Shown in pieces: positions 44,813-53,280 of a stretch of 64,000 bases of DNA. The stretch spans positions 62,001-126,000 of the forward strand of contig CANJNC010000001.1 of assembly GCA_947475685.1 (NCBI GenBank). Direction: 5' to 3'. Under the pieces are notes generated by a model, which saw only the letters and a list, made by a program, of their open reading frames with translations, ran no database searches and was not told the origin of the DNA. The DNA comes from Comamonadaceae bacterium (GTDB lineage Bacteria > Pseudomonadota > Gammaproteobacteria > Burkholderiales > Burkholderiaceae_C). Within the stretch, counting starts at the first letter, position 1, and the number at the start of each line of letters is the position of its first letter. A program made the translations under genes and the position numbers.

Positions 44813-46579
44813 ATGACCATCACCCTAGACGATCTCAATAACCAGCCCATAGCCCAGGTGTCACCGGCCCTTCAAGGCCTATATGAACACTCCGACTGGG
44901 TTGTTGAGGGCGCTCTTTTGAACCGCCCCTTCTCCAGTTTTGAAGCCTTCAAGCTCGAGATGATTCGAACGCTTCATCAAGCCGGTGAGCCAGCTTGGCT
45001 GAAACTGATCAAAGCCCATCCAGAGCTTACGGGAAAAGTTGCACTGCAACAAACCCTGACCGCAGAATCCCAAAGCGAACAACAAAAGGCAGGACTGGCC
45101 AACTGCACTGCAGAGGAATACGAAGCGCTGCATCGCTTGAACAAGGCCTATCAAGATAAATTTGATTTCCCCTTCATCTTGGCCGTTCGAGGGCCAAGAG
45201 GCCTGGGACTGACGCGGACTGAAATCATCAAAACTTTGGAAAGACGCCTAAAGAACGCGCGCGATTTTGAGATCCAAGAGGCTTTGCAAAATATTCATCG
45301 CATCGTTGAACTGAGACTGCATGAAAAAATTGGCCGCACAAGCCCTCAAGGCGATTTGATATGGGATTGGCATGAAGAACTCGCCCAATTCAGCGAGGCT
45401 TTGGACCAGGTGCCACAACAGTTGACGATCACCTATTTAAGCCCAGCACACAAGCAATGTGCAGAATATATATCTCGCCTCATGCATGAATGCGGATTTG
45501 ATGAAGTCACTCAAGACGCAGTGGGCAATGTGGTAGGCCGCTACCATGCAGATGACCCCAAGGCCGCGTATTTAATGACCGGCTCGCATTTTGATACCGT
45601 TCGAAATGGTGGCAAATACGATGGCCGCTTGGGCATACTTTGTCCCATGGCTTGCGTGAGGACTTTGCATGAACAAAAAGAGCGCTTACCCTATGGCATA
45701 GAGGTGGTGGCGTTTGCTGAGGAAGAGGGACAGCGTTTTGCTGCAACTTTCTTGGCTTCAAGCGCCTTGGTCGGACAGTTCAATGAAGCTTGGCTGTCAC
45801 AAAAAGACAGGGAAGGCATCACGATGCGAGAGGCCATGTCAACTTATGGTCTTGACCCCAATCTAATACCATCCATCAAGAGAGAGGCCAAAAAATACCT
45901 CGGATTCATTGAGGTGCACATCGAACAAGGCCCAGTTTTATACAACCACCATTTACCACTTGGCGTGGTCACCTCCATCAATGGATCGCGACGCTTTTTG
46001 GGGCATGTAAAGGGCGTCGCCAGTCACGCAGGCACCACACCAATGGTACTCAGGCGTGATGCGGTTGGCGCGGTGTCTGAACTGGCTCTCTATATGGAAG
46101 ACAGGGCCCTCAAGGATGCAGATTCCGTTGCCACCATGGGCACACTTGAAGTGCCAAATGGATCGATCAATGTGATAGCGGCAAGAGTCAACTTCAGCAT
46201 CGATATCAGAGCCCCCAATGATGCACAACGTGACGCGGTTGTAGAAGACATTTTGAACAAAATCAAAGAAATTTCAAAACGCAGACATGTCGAATTCGAA
46301 CTCAATGAGAGTCTGAAAATAAGTGCCGCTCCCTGTGATAACCTGCTGATGATGCATTGGCAAAAAGCACTTGAAGATATGGGCCTTGTGGTCTTTAAAC
46401 TTCCAAGTGGCGCAGGACATGATGCCATGAAAATCCATGACCTTCTTGGACAATCCATGTTGTTTGTCAGAGGCATGAATTCGGGCATCAGTCACAACCC
46501 CTTGGAGAGCACAAGCTCGAGTGATATGCAACTGGCCTATCAAGTGATGATGCAATTTATAAAAAATTTCCATCATTGA
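44813..46579 (+). CDS. Fused OHCU decarboxylase - allantoate amidohydrolase
   Basis: A two-domain protein of about 588 residues from the ATG at 44813. Residues 1-170 are UraD: the catalytic His is in IKAHPELTGK (His69) and NKAYQDKFDFPFILAVRG is the second block. Residues about 190-588 are an M20 allantoate amidohydrolase: TGSHFDTVRNGGKYDGRLG, FAEEEGQRF, VHIEQGPVL and PSGAGHDAM hold the metal and substrate residues. The fusion joins the reactions either side of PuuE: OHCU to allantoin and allantoate to ureidoglycine. A frame upstream to 44687 would overlap puuE and is rejected. Confidence 0.9.
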   Translation: MTITLDDLNNQPIAQVSPALQGLYEHSDWVVEGALLNRPFSSFEAFKLEMIRTLHQAGEPAWLKLIKAHPELTGKVALQQTLTAESQSEQQKAGLANCTAEEYEALHRLNKAYQDKFDFPFILAVRGPRGLGLTRTEIIKTLERRLKNARDFEIQEALQNIHRIVELRLHEKIGRTSPQGDLIWDWHEELAQFSEALDQVPQQLTITYLSPAHKQCAEYISRLMHECGFDEVTQDAVGNVVGRYHADDPKAAYLMTGSHFDTVRNGGKYDGRLGILCPMACVRTLHEQKERLPYGIEVVAFAEEEGQRFAATFLASSALVGQFNEAWLSQKDREGITMREAMSTYGLDPNLIPSIKREAKKYLGFIEVHIEQGPVLYNHHLPLGVVTSINGSRRFLGHVKGVASHAGTTPMVLRRDAVGAVSELALYMEDRALKDADSVATMGTLEVPNGSINVIAARVNFSIDIRAPNDAQRDAVVEDILNKIKEISKRRHVEFELNESLKISAAPCDNLLMMHWQKALEDMGLVVFKLPSGAGHDAMKIHDLLGQSMLFVRGMNSGISHNPLESTSSSDMQLAYQVMMQFIKNFHH

Positions 46580-46623
46580 ATCATCAACGATCCATCTAAC
46601 TCCCTGGTTTTATAAATACTCAA

Positions 46624-47970
46624 ATGTCAAAAAATACCATTGCTTACCAAGAAATCGACCATTGGATTGAACAACATTTTGATCAACAAATCAGCTTTTT
46701 AAAAGCCCTTGTTCAAATTCCCACAGATACGCCTCCTGGTAACAATGCACCACATGCGGAGAAAACAGCTGAGCTTTTATCCTCCATGGGCCTCTTAGCA
46801 GAAAAATACCCCGTTCCCGCCCAAACCGTTCAAAGCCATGGACTTCAAAGCATCACCAATTTGATTGTTCGCCAAGAGTTCAATGACCAGGGCTCTCAAT
46901 CCTGCGTGGTCAAACAAATGAAGGCCAAACAAGGCTTGACCATTGCACTCAATGCCCATGGCGATGTGGTACCGCCTGGCGAGGGTTGGAGCCACAATCC
47001 TTACGGTGGTGAGATCATGGATGGCTTGATGTATGGTCGTGCCAGTGCTGTGAGCAAATCTGATTTTTCCACTTTCACGTTTGCTTTAAGAGCACTCCAA
47101 GATCTGAGTAAAAAAATAGCCCATCAACCCACTTTTGCTGGCCTTGCAAAACCCCAAGGCCAAGTTGAATTGCACTTTACCTATGATGAGGAGTTCGGCG
47201 GCGAGCTCGGCCCTGGATGGCTATTGGGCGAGCACTTGACGCAACCCGATTTGATGATCGCTGCTGGCTTTAGCTATGAAGTTGTCAACGCTCACAATGG
47301 TTGCCTTCAATTTGAAGTCACCCTTCATGGCAAAATGGCCCATGCAGCCATCCCAGAAAGTGGCGTTGACGCGCTACAAGCGGGCGTGCATGTGCTCGCA
47401 GATTTGTTTGCACTCAACACCGATTACAAAACCATCCATTCCAAAGTCAAGGGCATCAAACATCCTTATTTGAATGTGGGTCAAATTTCCGGAGGCACCA
47501 ACACCAATGTCGTACCAGGCCGAGTCACATTCAAGCTAGACCGTCGGATGATTCCCGAAGAAAACTCCCATGAAGTTGAGGATGCCCTTCGTGAAACGAT
47601 CACCCAAAGTCTTCACGCCTACAACCAAGCCAATCCAACGCAAGAACCCGTGGTCTTGGACATCAAACGGCTCCTGTTGGCTGAATCCATGAAGCCCCAA
47701 GTGGGTCAAAAGCCACTCATTTCAACCCTTCAAAAACACGCAAGCTCGATCTTTGAAGTTGACATCCCCGTCGTGGGAACGCCCTTGTACACCGATGTTC
47801 GACTTTATGCGGCCAACGGTGTTCCTGGCGTTATTTATGGTGCAGGCCCTAAAACGGTGCTGGAATCGCATGCCAAACGCGCTGATGAGCGACTCAAACT
47901 CGATGACCTCAAGCGTGCAACCCGCGTGATCGCCCGAACACTTTATGATTTATTGTCGAATCAGGTCTAA
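46624..47970 (+). CDS. M20 family metallohydrolase of unknown substrate
   Basis: A 448-residue ArgE/DapE-like hydrolase. NAHGDVVPPGEGW holds the first metal His and Asp; TYDEEFGGELGPGW is the catalytic Glu-Glu region. Where most M20 enzymes read GRGAxDMKGG, this reads GRASAVSKSDF, so the bridging Asp is displaced. That variant is shared, as far as I recall, by a subgroup in Burkholderiales. Its place 44 bp after the allantoate amidohydrolase suggests a ureide or acylamino-acid substrate, perhaps a late step such as ureidoglycolate release. This is inference. Confidence 0.7.
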   Translation: MSKNTIAYQEIDHWIEQHFDQQISFLKALVQIPTDTPPGNNAPHAEKTAELLSSMGLLAEKYPVPAQTVQSHGLQSITNLIVRQEFNDQGSQSCVVKQMKAKQGLTIALNAHGDVVPPGEGWSHNPYGGEIMDGLMYGRASAVSKSDFSTFTFALRALQDLSKKIAHQPTFAGLAKPQGQVELHFTYDEEFGGELGPGWLLGEHLTQPDLMIAAGFSYEVVNAHNGCLQFEVTLHGKMAHAAIPESGVDALQAGVHVLADLFALNTDYKTIHSKVKGIKHPYLNVGQISGGTNTNVVPGRVTFKLDRRMIPEENSHEVEDALRETITQSLHAYNQANPTQEPVVLDIKRLLLAESMKPQVGQKPLISTLQKHASSIFEVDIPVVGTPLYTDVRLYAANGVPGVIYGAGPKTVLESHAKRADERLKLDDLKRATRVIARTLYDLLSNQV

Positions 47971-48037
47971 AAAAATAAAATGCGTCAAATTTAGGGCAAA
48001 ATTAGAGCAACGCTTTTTTTCAAATCAATTCCAAAAA

Positions 48038-48060
48038 GGTGCGCCTTTTACCCGCGCACC
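48038..48060 (+). terminator. Hairpin after the puuE operon, probable terminator
   Basis: GGTGCGC (48038-48044) pairs with GCGCACC (48054-48060) across a 9-base loop, followed by ATTTTGGTT, only moderately T-rich. It lies 70 bp after the M20 stop and before the ABC importer operon. The remainder of 47971-48228 holds the candidate promoter described below and no gene. Confidence 0.45.
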
Positions 48061-48179
48061 ATTTTGGTTCATGTTTGGTTGACAAAGATGAGTCACAATG
48101 GATTTGAAAAGTAAGGTGGGGGCGACATATCTCTTGGTAGAGTGGCATGATCACCCTGTAGGAGGTGGATAAATTCATT

Positions 48180-48196
48180 GGGCATCGATATTGCTT
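48180..48196 (+). promoter_or_regulatory. Candidate sigma-54 promoter of the ABC importer operon
   Basis: GGGCATC-GATA-TTGCTT keeps the invariant GG-N10-GC spacing (48181-48182 and 48193-48194) and the TTGCW half of the consensus. The predicted start is near 48206, 23 bp before the ATG. The setting, an importer beside ureide catabolism, is typical for NtrC control. No enhancer site was found with confidence. Confidence 0.5.
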
Positions 48197-48228
48197 GGAG
48201 TATCTATTAATTAACGAAGGAGTTAAAC

Positions 48229-49278
48229 ATGTTTTTCATAAGTAAACGTCACTTAAAAGTCAGCGCTTTCAGTGCCGCCCTTTGCATTTCAGGCGCACTT
48301 TTAAGCGCCCCTAGCTTTGCTCAAAACACCGCCCTTAAATTTCAATTGGACTGGCGTTTCGAGGGGCCTGCCGCTTTGTTCTTGGTGCCTGAAGCCAAAG
48401 GCTACTTCAAGGAAGCCAAGCTTGACGTGACAGTTGATGCAGGAAATGGCTCGGGTGGCACAGTCACTCGCGTCGCTTCTGGCTCCTATGAGCTTGGCTT
48501 TGCCGACCTGGCCTCCTTGATGGAGTTTCACGCCAACAACCCTGATGCGCCCAATAAACCCATTGCCATCATGATGGTCTACAACAACACGCCTGCCTCT
48601 GTCATGGCGTTGAAAAAATCGGGCATCAAAACACCTGCCGATTTGAATGGTAAAAAATTAGGCGCTCCAGTTTTTGATGCGGGTCGCCGTGCATTCCCAA
48701 TCTTTGCCAAAGCCAATAACGTGAACAACGTGGTATGGACTGCAATGGATCCCACACTCAGAGAGACCATGTTGGTTCGCGGAGACATTGATGCCATCAC
48801 TGGGTTTACGTTCACCTCTCTTTTGAACATTGAAGCCAGAGGCACCAAGGCCGACGAAGTCGTTGTCCTCCAATACCCTGATTACGGTGTGAAGTTGTAT
48901 GGCAATGCGGTCATTGCATCACCCAAAATTTTAAAAGAGAACCCAGAAGCTGTGAAGGCTTTCTTGAAAGCCTTTGCCAAAGGGGTGAAAGATGTGCTTA
49001 AAAATCCCGAGGAAGCCATCCAAACCGTGAAAGCAAGAGACGGCATTATCAATGTCCCGCTTGAAGTTCGTCGACTGAAATTGGCTCTGGATACGGTGAT
49101 CAATAGCCCAGACGCAAGAAGCGAAGGATTTGGTCAAGTCAAAGCACCCAGATTGGCCCTCATGGCCAGCCAAGTTTCAGACGCGTTCAACACCAAAACG
49201 CGTGTCAACCCTGACACCATTTGGAGCTCGGCCTATTTACCAAACGCCAAGGAATTAGACGTTTTACCAAAGAAATAA
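48229..49278 (+). CDS. ABC transporter substrate-binding protein (NMT1/SsuA-like)
   Basis: A periplasmic binding protein of 349 residues with a clear signal peptide, cleaved near SFA/QN (residue 31). KFQLDWRFEGPAALFLVPEAKGYFKEAKLDVTVDAG (shortened: LDWRFEGPA, AKGYFKEAKLDV) is typical of the NMT1/THI5-SsuA family, whose ligands include sulfonates, nitrate, pyrimidine thiamin precursors and, in some cases, purine or ureide compounds. The neighbourhood favours a purine-pathway ligand. A strong Shine-Dalgarno GAAGGAG lies before the ATG. Confidence 0.85.
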   Translation: MFFISKRHLKVSAFSAALCISGALLSAPSFAQNTALKFQLDWRFEGPAALFLVPEAKGYFKEAKLDVTVDAGNGSGGTVTRVASGSYELGFADLASLMEFHANNPDAPNKPIAIMMVYNNTPASVMALKKSGIKTPADLNGKKLGAPVFDAGRRAFPIFAKANNVNNVVWTAMDPTLRETMLVRGDIDAITGFTFTSLLNIEARGTKADEVVVLQYPDYGVKLYGNAVIASPKILKENPEAVKAFLKAFAKGVKDVLKNPEEAIQTVKARDGIINVPLEVRRLKLALDTVINSPDARSEGFGQVKAPRLALMASQVSDAFNTKTRVNPDTIWSSAYLPNAKELDVLPKK

Positions 49279-50103
49279 ATGCCGAACTCTGATTCCAAGC
49301 CGTTTGTCACATTTGAAAATGTCTGGTTGGCCTATAACGAAGAGTTGTTGAGCCAAAATCAATTCGCGGTTGAAGACATCAATTTAAACGTCAAAGACGG
49401 TGAGTTCATTGCCATTGTGGGTCCTTCTGGCTGTGGGAAATCAACCTTCATGAAGCTTACCACTGGGCTAAAGCGCCCCACGAAGGGGCGTATCACCGTT
49501 GATGGCAAGGAAGTCACGGGCCCTTTAAAAATAAGTGGCATGGCCTTTCAAGCATCCTCCTTGCTGCCTTGGAGGACCACACTTGACAATGTGTTGCTGC
49601 CGCTTGAAATTGTTGAGCCCTTCAGGTCTCAATTCAAGCAAAAGAAGTTGGAGTTTGAAGCTCGAGCCATTGCCTTGCTTGAGCGAGTGGGTTTGGGTGG
49701 CTATGAGCGAAAGTACCCCTGGCAACTCTCTGGAGGCATGCAACAACGCGCTAGCATTTGTAGAGCACTCATCCATGAGCCCAAGATGCTTTTGCTAGAC
49801 GAGCCCTTTGGCGCTTTGGATGCATTCACCCGGGAAGAGTTGTGGTGCATTTTAAGAGACCTGTGGACGGAACAAAAATTCAATGTCATTTTAGTCACAC
49901 ACGACCTCAGAGAGTCTGTGTTTTTGGCCGATACGGTTTACGTGATGTCAAAAAGCCCCGGGCGATTTATCGTCAAAAAAGAGATCGATTTACCAAGGCC
50001 GCGTGAGCTGGAGTTGACCTACACCGCACACTTCACTGACATCGTCCATGAACTCAGAGGTCACATCGGCGCACTCAAAGGTGCACCGGCAAAAGTCTCT
50101 TGA
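49279..50103 (+). CDS. ABC transporter ATP-binding protein
   Basis: A 274-residue ATPase of the SsuB/TauB/NrtD class. Walker A GPSGCGKST, Q-loop region AFQASSLLPW, signature LSGGMQQR and Walker B LLLDEPFGALDAFTRE are all intact, with the H-loop in VTHDLRES. It begins at the base after the stop of the binding protein, so the genes are coupled. It energises the importer formed with the downstream permease. Confidence 0.92.
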   Translation: MPNSDSKPFVTFENVWLAYNEELLSQNQFAVEDINLNVKDGEFIAIVGPSGCGKSTFMKLTTGLKRPTKGRITVDGKEVTGPLKISGMAFQASSLLPWRTTLDNVLLPLEIVEPFRSQFKQKKLEFEARAIALLERVGLGGYERKYPWQLSGGMQQRASICRALIHEPKMLLLDEPFGALDAFTREELWCILRDLWTEQKFNVILVTHDLRESVFLADTVYVMSKSPGRFIVKKEIDLPRPRELELTYTAHFTDIVHELRGHIGALKGAPAKVS

Positions 50104-50137
50104 AGCCCTAGCCTTTCACCGACCCCAAGGAATTATT

Positions 50138-50908
50138 TTGAGCACTTCCAAGCGATTTGAAAAAAGTTCTCCCTGGATCTTGTTGCTTGTCACGCTTATT
50201 TTGTGGCAATTGATTTGTTCCGTGTTTGCCGTCTCAGAATTTATCTTTCCCAGCCCCTCACGCATTGCATCTCAATTGATTGAATTTCGTGGTGTGGTTG
50301 CCGCTCATGCGTGGCGAACCTATTGGGTGACCATGGCCGGTTTTGGACTGGCCATTGTGGTGGGTGTTTTACTGGGCTTTGTCATTGGCAGCTCCAGATT
50401 GGCCTATACCGCGGTCTATCCTTTGATGACCGCCTTCAATGCTTTACCCAAAGCAGCCTTTGTCCCGATTTTGGTTGTCTGGTTTGGCATTGGCATAGGG
50501 CCGGCTATATTGACTGCTTTTTTAATCAGTTTTTTCCCCATCATGGTCAATATTGCAACGGGTCTTGCAACGCTTGAACCAGAGCTCGAAGACGTATTGC
50601 GAGTCTTGGGTGCAAAAAGATGGGATGTCTTGATCAAGGTCGGACTCCCTCGCTCATTGCCCTATTTCTACGCCTCTTTAAAAGTGGCCATCACATTGGC
50701 TTTTGTTGGAACGACGGTTTCAGAAATGACCGCAGCCAACGAGGGGATTGGATATTTATTGATCTCAGCGGGCTCGGCCATGCAAATGGGCTTGGCATTT
50801 GGAGGTTTGGTTGTGGTAGGCGCCATGGCCATGGTCATGTACGAGCTCTTTAGCTATGTCGAAATGCACACCACCGCTTGGGCGCACCGAGGCTCACAAA
50901 ATCATTGA
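50138..50908 (+). CDS. ABC transporter permease
   Basis: An inner-membrane permease of the SsuC/TauC type with about six helices. The EAA loop shows as LRVLGAKRWDVLIKVGLPRSLPY. I favour the TTG start at 50138, which has AAGGA six bases upstream and gives 256 residues. An ATG at 50048 in the same frame would overlap the ATPase gene by 56 bp and add a non-hydrophobic leader. It completes the importer. Confidence 0.85.
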   Translation: MSTSKRFEKSSPWILLLVTLILWQLICSVFAVSEFIFPSPSRIASQLIEFRGVVAAHAWRTYWVTMAGFGLAIVVGVLLGFVIGSSRLAYTAVYPLMTAFNALPKAAFVPILVVWFGIGIGPAILTAFLISFFPIMVNIATGLATLEPELEDVLRVLGAKRWDVLIKVGLPRSLPYFYASLKVAITLAFVGTTVSEMTAANEGIGYLLISAGSAMQMGLAFGGLVVVGAMAMVMYELFSYVEMHTTAWAHRGSQNH

Positions 50909-50949
50909 TTTTGCAAAGTATTTCTTAATTAGATATACCTCAAGACAGC

Positions 50950-52200
50950 TCACGGTTTGGCTTCAACCGTGGAGACCAATTGATCTCTGTTGTAAAGGGT
51001 TTTGAATAAAAAACTCCAAAGCACCGCAATAAAGACTGTCCCTAGGCCGCCTATAACGACGGCTGGAACTGGACCAAACCATTCTGCGGTTGCACCCGAT
51101 TCAAATTCCCCCAATTGGTTGCTTGCTCCCACAAAAACCGTATTGACTGCACTCACACGTCCTCGCATGTTCTCGGGCGTCTCCAACTGAACAATCGTAT
51201 GCCGGATCACGACACTCACCATGTCTGCGCACCCACTGATCAACAAAGCGATTAAAGACAGTACAAAGTTCTCTGACAAAGCAAACACAAAGGTTGCAAT
51301 CCCAAACACAGCAATCGAGCCAAACAAATAGCGTCCGACCTTACCCTTGAGTGGCCACCTCGTTAAATACAATGAGATCATCAAAGCGCCTACTGCGGGT
51401 GCAGCCCTTAACAAACCAAGCCCCAAGGGTCCTGTGTGCAAAATATCTTTTGCATATATAGGCAGCAATGCAGTTGCACCACCCAACAAAACGGCGAACA
51501 AGTCTAAAGTAATGGAGCCCAAGATGACTTTGTTTCTCCAAACATACACAACACCGGCCAAGACAGACTCCATGGTCACCGAGTCACCTTCTTGCATGGG
51601 TTGTTGGTTTGAGCGCAACCTCAACAACCAAAAGGCTGACACGGCATACAAGATCAAACATGCGATGTAAACACTGGTCGCATTGATTGCAAATAACAAG
51701 CCACCGATCGCTGGTCCTGCCATCACGCTTGCCTGATAGCCCATCGAGTTCAGCGCCATGGCGCGTGGCAGATGATGCGTCTCAACCAATGTCGGAAGAA
51801 TGGCTTGTTGAGCAGGATTTTGAAATGCTCGAACAATGCCGAGCACCAAAGATACAAACAATAAAAAGTCCCTTGTCAACGCGTCTTGACCTAATGCCAA
51901 GACCACGCCCAAGACCACCACAGCTTGCAAAAACCAGGTAATCATCACAATATTTTTTCTGACAAACCGATCGGCCACATGACCTGCCAAAAGACTCAGC
52001 ACCAAAGCTGGACAAAATTGATACAAGCCCACCAAACCCAGGTCCCAAGCGCTGGAGGTCAAATCGTACATTTGCCATGCCAAGGCCACCATCAACATCT
52101 GAGATGCCACGCCAGCACCTATTCTGGACAACCAGAAGCGAACAAAAGACTTGTTGGCAAACAAATCTTTAAGATCAGAGGACGCAGTGTGCTGATTCAA
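50950..52200 (-). CDS. MFS transporter, EntS-like exporter
   Basis: A 416-residue major facilitator with twelve predicted helices. FANKSFVRFWLSRIGAGVASQML and RAFQNPAQQAILPTLV match the EntS/DUF894-like group of exporters (siderophore or drug efflux). The substrate is unknown; no siderophore genes are near. It converges with the ABC permease, 41 bp away. A CACGGTT inverted repeat at 50951-50971 covers its stop codon region. Confidence 0.82.
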   Translation of the reverse strand: MNQHTASSDLKDLFANKSFVRFWLSRIGAGVASQMLMVALAWQMYDLTSSAWDLGLVGLYQFCPALVLSLLAGHVADRFVRKNIVMITWFLQAVVVLGVVLALGQDALTRDFLLFVSLVLGIVRAFQNPAQQAILPTLVETHHLPRAMALNSMGYQASVMAGPAIGGLLFAINATSVYIACLILYAVSAFWLLRLRSNQQPMQEGDSVTMESVLAGVVYVWRNKVILGSITLDLFAVLLGGATALLPIYAKDILHTGPLGLGLLRAAPAVGALMISLYLTRWPLKGKVGRYLFGSIAVFGIATFVFALSENFVLSLIALLISGCADMVSVVIRHTIVQLETPENMRGRVSAVNTVFVGASNQLGEFESGATAEWFGPVPAVVIGGLGTVFIAVLWSFLFKTLYNRDQLVSTVEAKP

Positions 52201-52298
52201 AGCAAATAGGAAAAACGGTAAGGGCGAGAATATATGTTGAGGTCAATCACGTGAGGACCTCTGACGCAACATGGTAGGGTATTTGAAAATGCTCTGTT

Positions 52299-53273
52299 TT
52301 ATCGAACACGTTCCTTGTTCACTAGTGTACCCCATAGCCTTTTCAGGCCCAGCCACTGCTGCTCCCAAAAACCATCCCCATATGAAACGCCGTCCATGAC
52401 CTGATCCCTGATCCCTGTAGGCTCGCAATGATCACTGAAATTCGCTGTCCCAAACGCAATATCCCACCAAGGCAACAAAACACCAAAATTATGCCCCCCC
52501 AGCGAACCTCCACTGAACTCATGTCCAACTCCAACGGCATGGTGCGTTCTGTGAAATCGGGGACTGACCCACAGCTTTTCAATGACGCCCCACCACCTTA
52601 AATCAATGTTGGCATGCTGAATACTTTCAAACAATCTTGAAACCACAATCAAACCGACAAATTGACCGGGTTGAATCCCAATCAAAGCTGCAAAAAAAAC
52701 AGCCAACAAAGCCAAGATGACATCATCAAGTAAATGCCCCCTGCTGTCGGTCCAATACGTCATGCTTCTTTGCGAGTGATGCAACGAATGCAATGCCCAC
52801 CATGCTGGAATTTGATGCTGTGCGCGATGTATCCAATAATTAAAAAAGTCCAATACCACGAGATACGCTAAAAAACTCATCACCGGGTGATCAGCCAACG
52901 ACGGTATCAACTGCTCCAGATGAAAGGTAGGCACCCCAGCCGTTCGCAAGGAACCCCAAACAAAATCAATGGGAATAGAAAACAACAAAAAGAAAAAAAG
53001 TCTGAATATACCCATGGTTTGAATGAAGGTATAAATCACATCCACGCGAACACTTCTTTGTTCTTGATCTTTTTCAAGCGCAAAGAACTTCTCCAGCGGC
53101 CGAATCAAGGCCAACATGATGGCAATTTGCAATAACCCGAGTAGGAACCATTCACTGGCCGTATAAGCATCCTCGGCCAAATTAACCCAACCGCAAGCAA
53201 ACAGCAAAGGCTGAATCAGGCCTTCAAAAATAAGGCCATTGAGCTTTTCAAATGTATCCATTAAATAATCCAT
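52299..53273 (-). CDS. Sterol desaturase / fatty acid hydroxylase family membrane enzyme
   Basis: A 324-residue membrane diiron-type oxygenase. The histidine motifs are HRAQH, HSLHHS and HRTHHAVGVGHE, the usual HX3H/HX2HH pattern on the cytoplasmic face between four or more helices. Family members hydroxylate or desaturate lipids, sterols, carotenoids or alkylglycerols; the bacterial substrate is unknown. It starts 7 bp after the stop of the deacetylase gene, so the two are almost certainly co-expressed. Confidence 0.85.
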   Translation of the reverse strand: MDYLMDTFEKLNGLIFEGLIQPLLFACGWVNLAEDAYTASEWFLLGLLQIAIMLALIRPLEKFFALEKDQEQRSVRVDVIYTFIQTMGIFRLFFFLLFSIPIDFVWGSLRTAGVPTFHLEQLIPSLADHPVMSFLAYLVVLDFFNYWIHRAQHQIPAWWALHSLHHSQRSMTYWTDSRGHLLDDVILALLAVFFAALIGIQPGQFVGLIVVSRLFESIQHANIDLRWWGVIEKLWVSPRFHRTHHAVGVGHEFSGGSLGGHNFGVLLPWWDIAFGTANFSDHCEPTGIRDQVMDGVSYGDGFWEQQWLGLKRLWGTLVNKERVR

Positions 53274-53280
53274 CTCACTC

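Noticed and set aside
48079-48084. TTGACA as a sigma-70 -35 for the importer operon
   Set aside because: There is no acceptable -10 element 16-18 bp downstream, and the predicted leader would be long.
48061-48228. A riboswitch in the importer leader
   Set aside because: I looked for purine, guanidine and TPP riboswitch cores and found none. A simple terminator hairpin plus a sigma-54-like promoter explains the interval better.
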